NCBI GenBank assembly: GCA_900550705.1
Contig: URTG01000021.1
Coordinates: forward strand, 1-16,694
From: an uncultured Eubacteriales bacterium
GTDB taxonomy: Bacteria; Bacillota; Clostridia; Oscillospirales; Oscillospiraceae
Length of the DNA: 16,694 bases
Reading direction: 5' to 3'
Shown here: piece by piece, positions 6,426 through 13,630 of the stretch
Layout of the letters: every line of letters begins with the position of its first letter
Position numbering within the stretch: position 1 is the stretch's first letter
The notes under the pieces: generated by a model
What the model saw: only the letters and a program-made list of their open reading frames with translations
What the model was told of the DNA's origin: nothing
Database searches by the model: none
Translations under genes and position numbers: made by a program

Positions 6426-7400
6426 TCAGGCCAGAGCGGCGGTGATGATGGCCATGGAGTAGACCTCCTGGGCGTTGCAGCCGCGGGACAGGTCGTTGAT
6501 GGGGGCGTTCAGGCCCAGCAGGATGGGGCCGTAGGCCTCGAAGGAGCCAAGGCGCTGGGCGATCTTGTAGCCGATGTTGCCGGCATTGATGTCGGGGAAG
6601 ATGAAGGTGTTGACGTAGCCGGCGACCTTGGAGCCGGGGCACTTGGTCTTGGCGACCCGGGGGGAGACGGCGGCGTCGAACTGCAGCTCGCCCTCGATGG
6701 GCACGTCGGGCATGGCCACCTTGGCCTTGGCGGCGGCGTTCCGCATCTTGTCCACGTCCTCGCCCTTGCCGGAGCCCAGGGTGGAGTAGCTCAGGAAGGC
6801 GACCTTGGGGTCCACGCCGAAGATCTTGGCGCAGTCCACGGTCTCGGAGGCGATCTCCACCAGCTCGTCCTCGTTGGGCTTGATGTTGATGGCGCAGTCG
6901 GCCATAGCCAGCACGTCGTTGTCGCCGGTGGCGGAAGGACGGACCAGGATGAAGCAGGAGGACACGATGGAACTGCCCGGCTTGGTCTTCACCAGCTGCA
7001 GGGCGGGACGGACGGTGTCGGCAGTGGAATAGGTAGCGCCGCCCAGCAGGGCGTCGGCCTCGCCCATGGCCACCAGCATGGTGCCGAAGTAGTTGCTCTT
7101 CTTCAGCGCGGCGCGGCAGTCCTCCTCGGTCATCTTGCCCTTCCGCAGCTCCACCATGCGGGCCACCATGGCATCCATATTCTCGTAATTTTCGGGATCG
7201 ACGATGATCGCGCCGCGGATGTTAAAGCCGGCATCCTCGGCGGCATCCTGGATGGCCTGGGGATCGCCCACCAGAACCGGGGTCAGGAAGGTACCGGACA
7301 GCAGGCGCGCAGACGCCTCCAGAATACGGGGGTCGGTGCCCTCGGTGAAGACGATCTTGCGGGGGTGCGCCTTCAGCATCTCGATGAGCTTCTTAAACAT
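6426..7400 (-). CDS. pta: Phosphate acetyltransferase
   Basis: 324-residue cytoplasmic enzyme converting acetyl-CoA and phosphate to acetyl phosphate and CoA. With acetate kinase it makes ATP from acetyl-CoA in fermentation. The length is that of the short Pta/EutD-like type without the extra N-terminal domain. Recognisable blocks are KIVFTEG (15-21), SYSTLGSGKGEDVDK (204-218), FPDINAGNIGYK (268-279) and NAPINDLSRGC (298-308), the last carrying the catalytic Ser-Arg pair (305-306). Start ATG 7400 has GGAGGAA 5 nt upstream. It is a single-gene unit with its own promoter and terminator. No acetate kinase gene (ackA) is adjacent, so the pathway partner must be elsewhere. An 18-bp perfect palindrome covers the -10 region, suggesting specific regulation. 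Confidence 0.95.
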   Translation of the reverse strand: MFKKLIEMLKAHPRKIVFTEGTDPRILEASARLLSGTFLTPVLVGDPQAIQDAAEDAGFNIRGAIIVDPENYENMDAMVARMVELRKGKMTEEDCRAALKKSNYFGTMLVAMGEADALLGGATYSTADTVRPALQLVKTKPGSSIVSSCFILVRPSATGDNDVLAMADCAINIKPNEDELVEIASETVDCAKIFGVDPKVAFLSYSTLGSGKGEDVDKMRNAAAKAKVAMPDVPIEGELQFDAAVSPRVAKTKCPGSKVAGYVNTFIFPDINAGNIGYKIAQRLGSFEAYGPILLGLNAPINDLSRGCNAQEVYSMAIITAALA

Positions 7401-7448
7401 AATGATTCCTCCAGAAACAAAACTGGCGCGCAGGGGCGCCTCTATTCT

Positions 7449-7466
7449 GATAATGTTAGCATTATC
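7449..7466. promoter_or_regulatory. Perfect palindrome over the pta promoter (candidate operator)
   Basis: GATAATG-TTAG-CATTATC is a perfect 7-4-7 inverted repeat that contains the pta -10 box. The arms equal the outer arms of the classical 19-bp Fur box, but the centre is one base shorter. It could serve Fur, PerR/Zur-like or an unrelated repressor; the regulator is not identified. Confidence 0.5.
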
Positions 7467-7481
7467 CGCTTAAAAATGCAA
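7453..7481 (-). promoter_or_regulatory. Promoter of pta
   Basis: Minus strand: -35 TTGCAT (7481-7476), 17-bp spacer, extended -10 TGCTAACAT (7461-7453). Transcription would start near 7446, giving a leader of about 46 nt. Confidence 0.65.
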
Positions 7482-7499
7482 GGGCTCCGGGGATGTTTT

Positions 7500-7640
7500 C
7501 CCAATAGACGGGGGGCAAAAATTTGTTTTCAAAAAACATGGATTTTTTTCTATTTTTCCCTTTACTTTGGGTATTGCTATCCAGTATACTATTACAAAGT
7601 GTATTTTCACGCATTGCGAGTGTGTTGACAGTCTTCTTTT
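7500..7640. other. A+T-rich divergent intergenic stretch
   Basis: The 322-nt gap between pta and the XRE gene (7401-7722) holds the pta promoter and palindrome on its left and a leader hairpin on its right. The middle is strikingly A+T-rich, with homopolymer runs. A possible plus-strand promoter is TTTACT (7561-7566), 18 bp, TATACT (7585-7590). ACTTTG (7564-7569) and CAAAGT (7595-7600) form an inverted repeat around it, a possible autoregulatory site for the XRE protein. A TTGACA at 7625-7630 has no -10 partner. No gene is convincing here. Confidence 0.4.
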
Positions 7641-7641
7641 C

Positions 7642-7665
7642 CGGCCTGGGTGTCCTCCCAGGCCG
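7642..7665 (+). promoter_or_regulatory. Stable hairpin in the XRE leader
   Basis: CGGCCTGGG-TGTCCT-CCCAGGCCG is a perfect 9-bp G+C-rich stem with a 6-nt loop, 57 nt before the start codon. It is not followed by a T-run on either strand, so it is a leader structure rather than a terminator. Role unknown. Confidence 0.5.
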
Positions 7666-7722
7666 CTTGTGTCGGAACGCGGAGTTCCCCGGAAGGCTGC
7701 TGTTTTTATGAGGTGAGACGAT

Positions 7723-8415
7723 TTGAACGAAGAATTTTCCCGCACGCTCTCCCTGCTGCGGCAGGAAAAGGGCGTCAGCCAGCGGGCCGCCGCCGGGGAG
7801 CTGGGGATCTCTCAGGCGCTGCTCAGCCACTATGAAAACGGGATACGAGAGCCGGGTCTGCCCTTTGTGGTCAAGGCCTGCGACTACTACGGCGTATCCG
7901 CCGACTATCTGCTGGGGCGCACCCTCAGCCGCGACGGCACCACCATCACCACCCAGGAGCTGTATGACATCAGCGACGAGAAGGACAACTCCATGCGGGG
8001 GGGCGTGCTGGCGCTGCTGTCGAAAAAGCTGCTGGTAAATTCCATCGGTGTGCTGTTTGACCTGCTGGCCAAAACAGGGAACCGAGACGCCATCCGGGCT
8101 GCCTCCAACTACCTGTCCACGGGGGTGTATACCCTGTACCGCCACCTGTATCAGGCCAATCCGGACAACAACCCGGATTTCTTCTCCCTGGCCCCCCGGC
8201 AGTTCTCCGCCGGCCTGACCGACGCGGACATGAAGTGCTCTGAGACCGAGCTGGCCGACGCCCTGGCCGAGGGGAAAAAGGACCGCACCGCCCCCGACCT
8301 GAGCAACGACGCCCTGGCCCGGAACTATCCGGTGCTCTACCAGTCTCTGCTCCAGGTGGTGCACAACACCGGCGAGCGGCTCAACGCCCTGCTCACCTTC
8401 CGGCCCGGCAAGTAA
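7723..8415 (+). CDS. XRE-family helix-turn-helix regulator
   Basis: 230-residue DNA-binding protein. The N-terminal HTH_3/XRE domain spans about 5-66, with the turn and recognition helix around VSQRAAAGELGISQALLSHY (18-37) and the typical YGVSADYLLG end (56-65). The remaining 165 residues are soluble and mostly helical, without a domain I recognise; they may sense a ligand or form the dimer interface. The start is TTG 7723, preceded by GAGGTGA with 6-nt spacing; no in-frame ATG precedes the HTH. It lies 45 nt before lepA on the same strand, with no clear terminator or promoter between, so they may be cotranscribed. The target is unknown; an inverted repeat upstream of its own gene is a candidate. 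Confidence 0.88.
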   Translation: MNEEFSRTLSLLRQEKGVSQRAAAGELGISQALLSHYENGIREPGLPFVVKACDYYGVSADYLLGRTLSRDGTTITTQELYDISDEKDNSMRGGVLALLSKKLLVNSIGVLFDLLAKTGNRDAIRAASNYLSTGVYTLYRHLYQANPDNNPDFFSLAPRQFSAGLTDADMKCSETELADALAEGKKDRTAPDLSNDALARNYPVLYQSLLQVVHNTGERLNALLTFRPGK

Positions 8416-8460
8416 GGGCTTATTATATCAGATTTACGGCAAAGGAGGCCCTTGTTTTTT

Positions 8461-10269
8461 ATGACTGACCGATCTAAGATTCGCAATTTTTCCATCATTG
8501 CCCACATCGACCACGGCAAATCCACCCTGTCTGACCGGCTCATCGAGCAGTGCCACGCGGTGGAGCAGCGGCAGATGGAGTCTCAGCTCCTGGACAACAT
8601 GGACCTGGAGCGGGAGCGGGGCATTACCATCAAGGCCCGGGCCGTCCGCCTGGAATATTCTGCGGAGGACGGAGAGACCTATCACCTGAACCTTATCGAC
8701 ACCCCGGGTCATGTGGACTTTAACTACGAGGTCTCCCGCTCCCTGGCCGCCTGCGACGGCGCGGTGCTCATCGTAGACGCCTCCCAGGGCATCGAGGCCC
8801 AGACCCTGGCCAACACCTACCTGGCCATGGAGCACGACCTGGAGATCCTGCCCGTCATCAACAAGATCGACCTGCCCGCCGCCGACCCGGCGCGGGTGAA
8901 GGAGGAGATCGAGAACATCCTGGCCCTGCCCGCCGAGGACGCCCCGGAGATCTCCGCCAAGATGGGCATCAACATCCCCGCCGTGCTGGAGGACATCGTC
9001 CGGAACATCCCCGCCCCCACCGGCGACCCCAGCGCCCCCCTGAAGGCCCTGATCTTCGACAGCCAGTACGACGCCTATGTGGGCGTGGTGGTCTACTTCC
9101 GGATCATCGACGGCACCCTGAAAAAGGGCATGAACGTGCAGCTTATGGCCTCCGGCGCCGCCTATCAGGTGCTGGACTGCGGCTATCTCCGCCCCCTGGG
9201 CATGGACTCCTGCCCCGAGCTGGTGGCCGGTGAGGTGGGCTGGTTCACCGCCTCCATCAAAAATGTAAAGGACACCCGGGTGGGCGACACCATTACCGGC
9301 GTGGACCGCCCCGCCGCCGAGCCTCTGCCCGGCTACCGCCCCGCCCAGGCCATGGTCTACTGCGGCATCTACACCGAGGACGGCTCCAAGTACCCCGACC
9401 TGCGGGACGCCCTGGAGAAGCTCCAGCTCAACGACGCCTCCCTGTCCTTCGAGCCGGAATCCTCCGTGGCCCTGGGCTTCGGCTTCCGCTGCGGCTTTTT
9501 GGGGATGCTCCACATGGAGATCATCCAGGAGCGCCTGGAGCGGGAGTTCGACCTGGACCTGGTCACCACCCTGCCCTCCGTCATTTACGAGGTGACCAAG
9601 ACCGACGGCACCGTGGTCCGGGTGGACAACCCCCACAACTATCCCGACCCCGGCTCCATTGCCGAGGCCCGGGAGCCCTTCGCCAAGGTGACCATCATCG
9701 CGCCCCCGGACTATGTGGGCAACATCATGCCCATGTGCCAGGAGCGCCGGGGCACATTTAAGGATATGCAGTATCTGGACACCAACCTGGTGGAGCTGCA
9801 CTACTCCATGCCCATCGGCGAGATTATCTATGACTTCTTCGACGCGCTGAAGGCCCGCACCAAGGGCTACGCCAGCCTGGACTACGAGCTGGAGGGCTAT
9901 CAGCCCAGCCAGCTGGTGAAGGTGGACCTGCTCCTCAACGGCGACAAGGTGGACGCCCTGTCCTTCATCGCCCACCGGGACAAGGCCTACGCCCGGGCCC
10001 GGCGCATCTGCGAAAAGCTGAAGGAGAACATCCCCCGCCAGCTGTTCGAGGTCCCCGTCCAGGCGGCCATCGGCGGCAAGGTCATCGCCCGGGAGACCGT
10101 GAAGGCCATGCGGAAGGACGTGCTGGCCAAGTGCTACGGCGGCGACATCAGCCGGAAGAAGAAGCTGCTGGAAAAGCAGAAGGAAGGCAAAAAGAAAATG
10201 CGGACCCTGGGCACTGTGCAGCTGCCCACCGAGGCGTTTATGGCCGTCCTCAAGCTGGACGAGGAGTAA
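8461..10269 (+). CDS. lepA: Elongation factor 4 (LepA) GTPase
   Basis: 602-residue ribosome-binding translational GTPase thought to act in back-translocation or in initiation and ribosome biogenesis. Motifs are G1 AHIDHGKST (14-22), DTPGH (80-84) and NKID (134-137). The G domain is followed by EF-G-like domains II, III and V and the LepA-specific C-terminus rich in basic residues (about 555-585, GGDISRKKKLLEKQKEGKKK). Length is normal. An in-frame TTG lies at 8452, but only 3 nt after GGAGG. ATG 8461, 12 nt after it, matches the family N-terminus and is preferred. The stop is 3 nt before the next gene, indicating an operon with the pseudouridine synthase. Confidence 0.97.
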   Translation: MTDRSKIRNFSIIAHIDHGKSTLSDRLIEQCHAVEQRQMESQLLDNMDLERERGITIKARAVRLEYSAEDGETYHLNLIDTPGHVDFNYEVSRSLAACDGAVLIVDASQGIEAQTLANTYLAMEHDLEILPVINKIDLPAADPARVKEEIENILALPAEDAPEISAKMGINIPAVLEDIVRNIPAPTGDPSAPLKALIFDSQYDAYVGVVVYFRIIDGTLKKGMNVQLMASGAAYQVLDCGYLRPLGMDSCPELVAGEVGWFTASIKNVKDTRVGDTITGVDRPAAEPLPGYRPAQAMVYCGIYTEDGSKYPDLRDALEKLQLNDASLSFEPESSVALGFGFRCGFLGMLHMEIIQERLEREFDLDLVTTLPSVIYEVTKTDGTVVRVDNPHNYPDPGSIAEAREPFAKVTIIAPPDYVGNIMPMCQERRGTFKDMQYLDTNLVELHYSMPIGEIIYDFFDALKARTKGYASLDYELEGYQPSQLVKVDLLLNGDKVDALSFIAHRDKAYARARRICEKLKENIPRQLFEVPVQAAIGGKVIARETVKAMRKDVLAKCYGGDISRKKKLLEKQKEGKKKMRTLGTVQLPTEAFMAVLKLDEE

Positions 10270-10272
10270 GCC

Positions 10273-11166
10273 GTGGCCGTCCGACGCCTGGAGCTGGCCG
10301 TCACCCCGGCCCACGCCGGTCTGCGGGTGGGGCAGCTTCTCCGGCGGGAGCTGGCCCTGTCCGGGGCGGTGGTCCGCCGGATCAAGTGGCTGCCCGACGG
10401 CATTCTGCTGGACGGCCAGCGGGTGAACACCCGCTGCGTCCCCCGGCCGGGGCAGGTGCTGTCCGTCCGCCTGTCTGACCCGGAGCGCCGCAGCGGCATC
10501 GTGCCCGCCCCCGGCCCGCTGGACATCGTCTACGAGGACCCGGACCTCATCGTGCTGAACAAGGCGGCCGGGGTGCCCGTCCACCCGGGACCGGGGCATT
10601 ATTCCGATACGATTTGTAATTTTTTGATGAATTATTACGATTTGTCTGGCTGTGAGGCCGATGTCCATCCGGTCCACCGCCTGGATCGGGGCACCTCCGG
10701 CCTGTTGGTGGTGGCCAAGCACCCCCATGCCCAGGAGCAGCTGAAGCGGCAGCTCCACACCGCCGACTTCCGCCGGATCTACCTGGCCGTGTGCGAGGGC
10801 GCCCCCCAGCCCCCCGCCGGGACCATCGACGCCCCTCTCGGCCCCGTAGACGGCTCCCTGGTGGCCCAGCAGGTCCGCCCCGACGGCAAGCCCGCCCGCA
10901 CCCACTACGAGACCCTGTCCCGCCGCGGCCCCCGCACTCTGGTGCGGCTGGAGCTGGACACCGGCCGCACCCATCAGATCCGCGTCCACCTGGCCCACAT
11001 CGGCTGCCCCCTCACCGGAGATTTCCTCTACGGCCAGGAGGCCCCCGACCTGATTCCCCGCCCCGCCCTCCACTCCGCCCAGCTCGTTCTCCGCCACCCG
11101 GTGACGGGGGAGAGACTGGAGCTTCACGCAGAGCCGCCGGGGGATATGAGAAAGCTGGTGGAGTAA
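10273..11166 (+). CDS. RluA/RluD-family pseudouridine synthase
   Basis: 297-residue RNA-modifying enzyme converting uridine to pseudouridine, probably in 23S rRNA; the exact site cannot be told. An S4-like RNA-binding segment (about 15-65) precedes the catalytic domain (about 80-290). The catalytic motif HRLDRGTSG is at 135-143, with Asp138 as nucleophile. Further family blocks are Tyr170 in RRIYLAV, GRTHQIRVHLAHIG (231-244) and RPALHSAQL (263-271). The start is GTG 10273, with GAGGAG at the end of lepA as RBS (6-nt spacing). A short, sharply A+T-rich patch (about 10597-10650) interrupts otherwise G+C-rich codon use. No plus-strand terminator follows the stop; the first ones are beyond the convergent hpt gene. 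Confidence 0.93.
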   Translation: MAVRRLELAVTPAHAGLRVGQLLRRELALSGAVVRRIKWLPDGILLDGQRVNTRCVPRPGQVLSVRLSDPERRSGIVPAPGPLDIVYEDPDLIVLNKAAGVPVHPGPGHYSDTICNFLMNYYDLSGCEADVHPVHRLDRGTSGLLVVAKHPHAQEQLKRQLHTADFRRIYLAVCEGAPQPPAGTIDAPLGPVDGSLVAQQVRPDGKPARTHYETLSRRGPRTLVRLELDTGRTHQIRVHLAHIGCPLTGDFLYGQEAPDLIPRPALHSAQLVLRHPVTGERLELHAEPPGDMRKLVE

Positions 11167-11177
11167 AGGGAGCAAAC

Positions 11178-11215
11178 AAAAAACAGGGCCCCGGAATTCA
11201 CATCCCGAGACCCTG
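11178..11215 (-). terminator. Terminator of the hpt transcript
   Basis: On the minus strand an 11-bp stem with two G-U wobbles (11205-11215 with 11184-11194, 10-nt loop) is followed by U6 and a further U-rich stretch. It stops minus-strand transcription 12 nt short of the end of the pseudouridine synthase gene. It has no T-run in the plus direction. Confidence 0.8.
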
Positions 11216-11218
11216 CGC

Positions 11219-11261
11219 GCTTGCCACGACAAACGCATCAGGAAACAAATTGCGAACAAGC
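11219..11261 (-). other. Nested inverted repeat in the hpt 3' region
   Basis: GCTTG/CAAGC (11219-11223 with 11257-11261) encloses CGCA/TGCG (11234-11237 with 11251-11254). This folds just before the hpt terminator. It may be a structured 3' UTR or the body of a small RNA; no family is recognised. Confidence 0.3.
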
Positions 11262-11319
11262 AACAAAAATGAAGTGACCCCAACTTTTACAGCATGGCTG
11301 CCCAGGGCGGAGAATGTAA

Positions 11320-11667
11320 TCACTCCTCCAGCTGAGACAGGGCGTCTATCACCTTCTGGTGCTGGACCTGAACGGCGGTGTACAGGGCGGGGTCGGTCAG
11401 CGGCTGATCCCCCCGCAGGGCCTCGGTGAGGGCCCGGCTGGCGGTGAACAGGTCGGTGAAGCCCAGGTTCTGAGACACGCCCTTCAGCGTGTGGGCGGCC
11501 CGGAAGGCGGTGTGCCAGTCTTCGGCGGCCAGGGCGGCGGTCAGCTCGGCAAAGGAGCCGTCGGCGGCGTACATCTTCACGAACTTCAGGACGAGCTTTC
11601 CGGGAATCCGCTGGGTGACCTCATCCAGGCTGCCGCCCACGGTGACATACAGTTGTGCCAGTGTCAT
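11320..11667 (-). CDS. Histidine phosphotransfer (Hpt) domain protein
   Basis: 115-residue stand-alone Hpt protein that relays phosphate between a hybrid kinase and a response regulator. The phosphorylated residue is His59, in AAHTLKG (57-63), followed by the typical Gly-rich NLGF turn (67-70). The rest is the four-helix bundle expected. The open frame extends further upstream, but that part crosses two hairpins. ATG 11667 has AAGGAAG 7 nt upstream and begins the folded domain. It lies 136 nt downstream of the HD-GYP response regulator on the same strand, so the two may form a relay. No histidine kinase is in the window. Plus-strand terminators between the two genes suggest antisense transcription across this gene. 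Confidence 0.88.
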   Translation of the reverse strand: MTLAQLYVTVGGSLDEVTQRIPGKLVLKFVKMYAADGSFAELTAALAAEDWHTAFRAAHTLKGVSQNLGFTDLFTASRALTEALRGDQPLTDPALYTAVQVQHQKVIDALSQLEE

Positions 11668-11689
11668 AGCATCGCTTCCTTTCCAACGA

Positions 11690-11725
11690 TCCTTCCCTCC
11701 GAATCCTTTGGCCGGAAGGACTTTT
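11690..11725 (+). terminator. Plus-strand hairpin 1 between hpt and the HD-GYP gene
   Basis: TCCTTCC (11690-11696) pairs with GGAAGGA (11714-11720); an alternative TCCTT/AAGGA pairing (11704-11720) is also possible. T5 follows (11721 is C), then CGACAGCCTG. The T-run is on the plus strand, opposite to the flanking genes. Confidence 0.5.
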
Positions 11726-11736
11726 TCGACAGCCTG

Positions 11737-11770
11737 CCCCCTCCGGACGCTTTGGCCGGAGGGGGTTTTT
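11737..11770 (+). terminator. Plus-strand hairpin 2, strong terminator opposite the flanking genes
   Basis: CCCCCTCCGG (11737-11746) and CCGGAGGGGG (11756-11765) form a perfect 10-bp stem with a 9-nt loop, followed by T5. It shares the 11-mer CTTTGGCCGGA with hairpin 1 (11706-11716 and 11750-11760). No plus-strand gene is immediately upstream. The likely client is read-through from the lepA operon. Confidence 0.75.
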
Positions 11771-11803
11771 GATGATCCACTTTCTATGGTCCGGTCTGCC
11801 GTC

Positions 11804-13405
11804 TCAGCCGGGGGGCGGGGCGGTCGTTTCTGCTGGGGCAGGCGGCGGCCCCGCCCCCTCCCGGTCGGAGACATCGGGAGCGAAGGTGGCGTAGCGCTTG
11901 GGCTGCTGGGTGTCGACGAGCTGGCCCACGGCGCCGATGCGCTGCTCCGGCTGGGCGCAGGACCACAGGGCCCGCACCCGCATATGAAACAGGCGGCTCT
12001 CCTGCCCCGTCCGGAGCGTCAGGCTCATGGAAAACTCGGGGCACTGCCGGGTGGTGGCGTCCAGCGCGGCGCGAAAGCGCCGGTAGTCCTCCTCGCGGAT
12101 GGGGCGGCGGTTCTCCGCCCGGGAGAAATCATGCACCGACCGGCGGTCTGCCGAGGGGCTGTTCCAGTCGATAAGGGTGGTAAGTCCGGACAGGGCGTCG
12201 TATTCAAACTGGATGCCGCCGGAGCAGGCAGCAAAGAAGTTCATCTGCTCCTGCATGGAATGAAGGACACAGGCGGAGTGGTCCTGCCGGGGCATGGAGT
12301 CCTCCTGCAAAATTTCGTTGGTCAGACGCTCGGCCTCCCGGGCGGTGAGATAGCTCTCTCCCTTGGGGAGGAACACAGTGCGGAGCTGGGGGGCGGCCTC
12401 CTGCAGGCAGTCCAGCAGCAGGGGACTGAAGGCCCCACATTCCCCCCGGAGGATCATGCGGATGGCGGTGTCGTGGTCAAAGGCGGCCTTGTAGCAGCGC
12501 ACACCGGTCAGGGCATCGTACACATCGGCCAGGGCCACCACCTGGGCGGAGATGGGGATCTGCTCGCCGATCAGCCCGTCGGGATACCCCCGGCCGTCCC
12601 ACCGCTCGTGGTGCCAGCGGCAGATGTCGCGGGCCACCTTGACGAGGGGCTCGTCCCGCTGGGCCGTAAGGCCCTCCAGAATTTGGGCGCCGATGACGGT
12701 GTGGGTCTTCATGATCTCGAATTCCTCCTGCGTCAGGCGGCCCGGCTTGTTGAGAATGGCCTCGGGAATGTCGATCTTGCCGATGTCGTGCAGGGCGGAG
12801 GCGGTGGTGATGAGGGCCACGTCGGCCTCCGTCAGGTCGTAGGCATCGGTCTTTTTCAGCAGGGTCCGCAGCAGCAGCTCCGTGGCGGAGCGGATGTGGA
12901 GGACGTGGTCGGCGCTCTCGCTGTTCCGGAACTCCACAATGTGGCTGAGGATGCCGATCATCAGGTTGTTGTTTTTCTCTTTTTCATAGATCTGGTCCTC
13001 GACGATCCGCATCAGCCGCTTCTGCTTGGCGTACAGGGCCAGGGTGTTCTCGATCCGGCGGCGGATGATATAGGCATCGAAGGGCCGGTGGATAAAGTCG
13101 GTGGCCCCCAGATCGTAGGAGCGGGCCACAAAGGAGTAGTCCTCGGCGGCGGAGAGCATAATGACGGGGATCTCGTCGATCCAGTGGAACCTCTGCATGG
13201 TCTCCAGAACCTGAAAGCCGTCCATCTCCGGCATGGTGATGTCCAGCAGCATCAGGTCCACATGGGTGTTCTGCTTCAGCAGCAGGACCGCCTTGCGGCC
13301 ATCCTCCGCCTGGATAAAGTCGTAGTCCTCCCCCAGAATGTCCATGAGCAGGGCGCGGTTCATCTCGGAGTCGTCTACGATCAGGATGGTTTGTTTTTCT
13401 CTCAT
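11804..13405 (-). CDS. Response regulator with HD-GYP and C-terminal PAS-like domain
   Basis: 533-residue regulator. The receiver domain (5-125) has acidic Asp11/Asp12 and phosphoacceptor Asp55 in LLDITMPEMDG. The usually invariant Lys before Pro is Arg107 (HRPF). The HD-GYP domain (about 145-345) has HDIGK (206-210), HHERWDGRGYP (265-275) and the remaining His/Asp metal ligands, as in active cyclic-di-GMP phosphodiesterases. Residues about 376-505 look like a PAS fold; the tail (about 517-533) is Pro/Ala-rich. Start ATG 13405 has GAGGAG 7 nt upstream; an open N-terminal extension of 47 codons is not conserved-looking and overlaps the promoter. The hpt gene follows. The HD-GYP assignment is firm; the PAS call and the relay with Hpt are inference. 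Confidence 0.93.
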   Translation of the reverse strand: MREKQTILIVDDSEMNRALLMDILGEDYDFIQAEDGRKAVLLLKQNTHVDLMLLDITMPEMDGFQVLETMQRFHWIDEIPVIMLSAAEDYSFVARSYDLGATDFIHRPFDAYIIRRRIENTLALYAKQKRLMRIVEDQIYEKEKNNNLMIGILSHIVEFRNSESADHVLHIRSATELLLRTLLKKTDAYDLTEADVALITTASALHDIGKIDIPEAILNKPGRLTQEEFEIMKTHTVIGAQILEGLTAQRDEPLVKVARDICRWHHERWDGRGYPDGLIGEQIPISAQVVALADVYDALTGVRCYKAAFDHDTAIRMILRGECGAFSPLLLDCLQEAAPQLRTVFLPKGESYLTAREAERLTNEILQEDSMPRQDHSACVLHSMQEQMNFFAACSGGIQFEYDALSGLTTLIDWNSPSADRRSVHDFSRAENRRPIREEDYRRFRAALDATTRQCPEFSMSLTLRTGQESRLFHMRVRALWSCAQPEQRIGAVGQLVDTQQPKRYATFAPDVSDREGAGPPPAPAETTAPPPG

Positions 13406-13517
13406 AAGGCTGCTCCTCTCTGGATGGGGCAGAGGCTTCTCCCTTCTTCGCCGGCCGGACGCAGGGCACAGGCCGGGTGGGGACCCATAAAATTCAAGCA
13501 AAACCGCATTGTGCCTT

Positions 13518-13546
13518 AGTTTATCACACGGCCCCCTTGAAATCAA
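13518..13546 (-). promoter_or_regulatory. Promoter of the HD-GYP/hpt unit
   Basis: Minus strand: -35 TTGATT (13546-13541), 17-bp spacer, extended -10 TGATAAACT (13526-13518). The leader is about 105 nt. The 225-nt gap 13406-13630 otherwise holds only the neighbouring terminator. Confidence 0.65.
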
Positions 13547-13586
13547 GGAAGGTCCGAAGTTTTTTGCGAAAATCAGGGAAAAACCT

Positions 13587-13626
13587 AAAAAAATAAAGAG
13601 AGCGTTCCGGTATACGGAACGCTCTC
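13587..13626 (-). terminator. Terminator of the amidohydrolase gene
   Basis: Perfect 12-bp stem (13598-13609 with 13615-13626, 5-nt loop). On the minus strand it is followed by a U-rich run of 11 positions interrupted once. It starts 4 nt after the stop codon. Confidence 0.92.
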
Positions 13627-13630
13627 CTTC

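Noticed and set aside
7625..7630. TTGACA as a -35 box for the XRE gene
   Set aside because: Nothing like a -10 box lies 16-18 bp downstream; that position is inside the G+C hairpin.
8452..8460. TTG 8452 as the lepA start
   Set aside because: Only 3 nt from the SD core, while ATG 8461 in the same frame matches the family N-terminus. The 12-nt spacing is long, so a small doubt remains.
8434..11283. Very long minus-strand open frame (949 codons) opposite lepA and the pseudouridine synthase
   Set aside because: It mirrors two strongly supported genes, has no RBS or recognisable domain, and its Gly/His/Val/Gln-rich composition is typical of antisense frames in G+C-rich DNA.
11489..13519. Plus-strand 676-codon frame opposite the HD-GYP gene, and a similar one at 13700-14941 opposite the amidohydrolase
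   Set aside because: Shadows of genes with clear catalytic motifs on the other strand.
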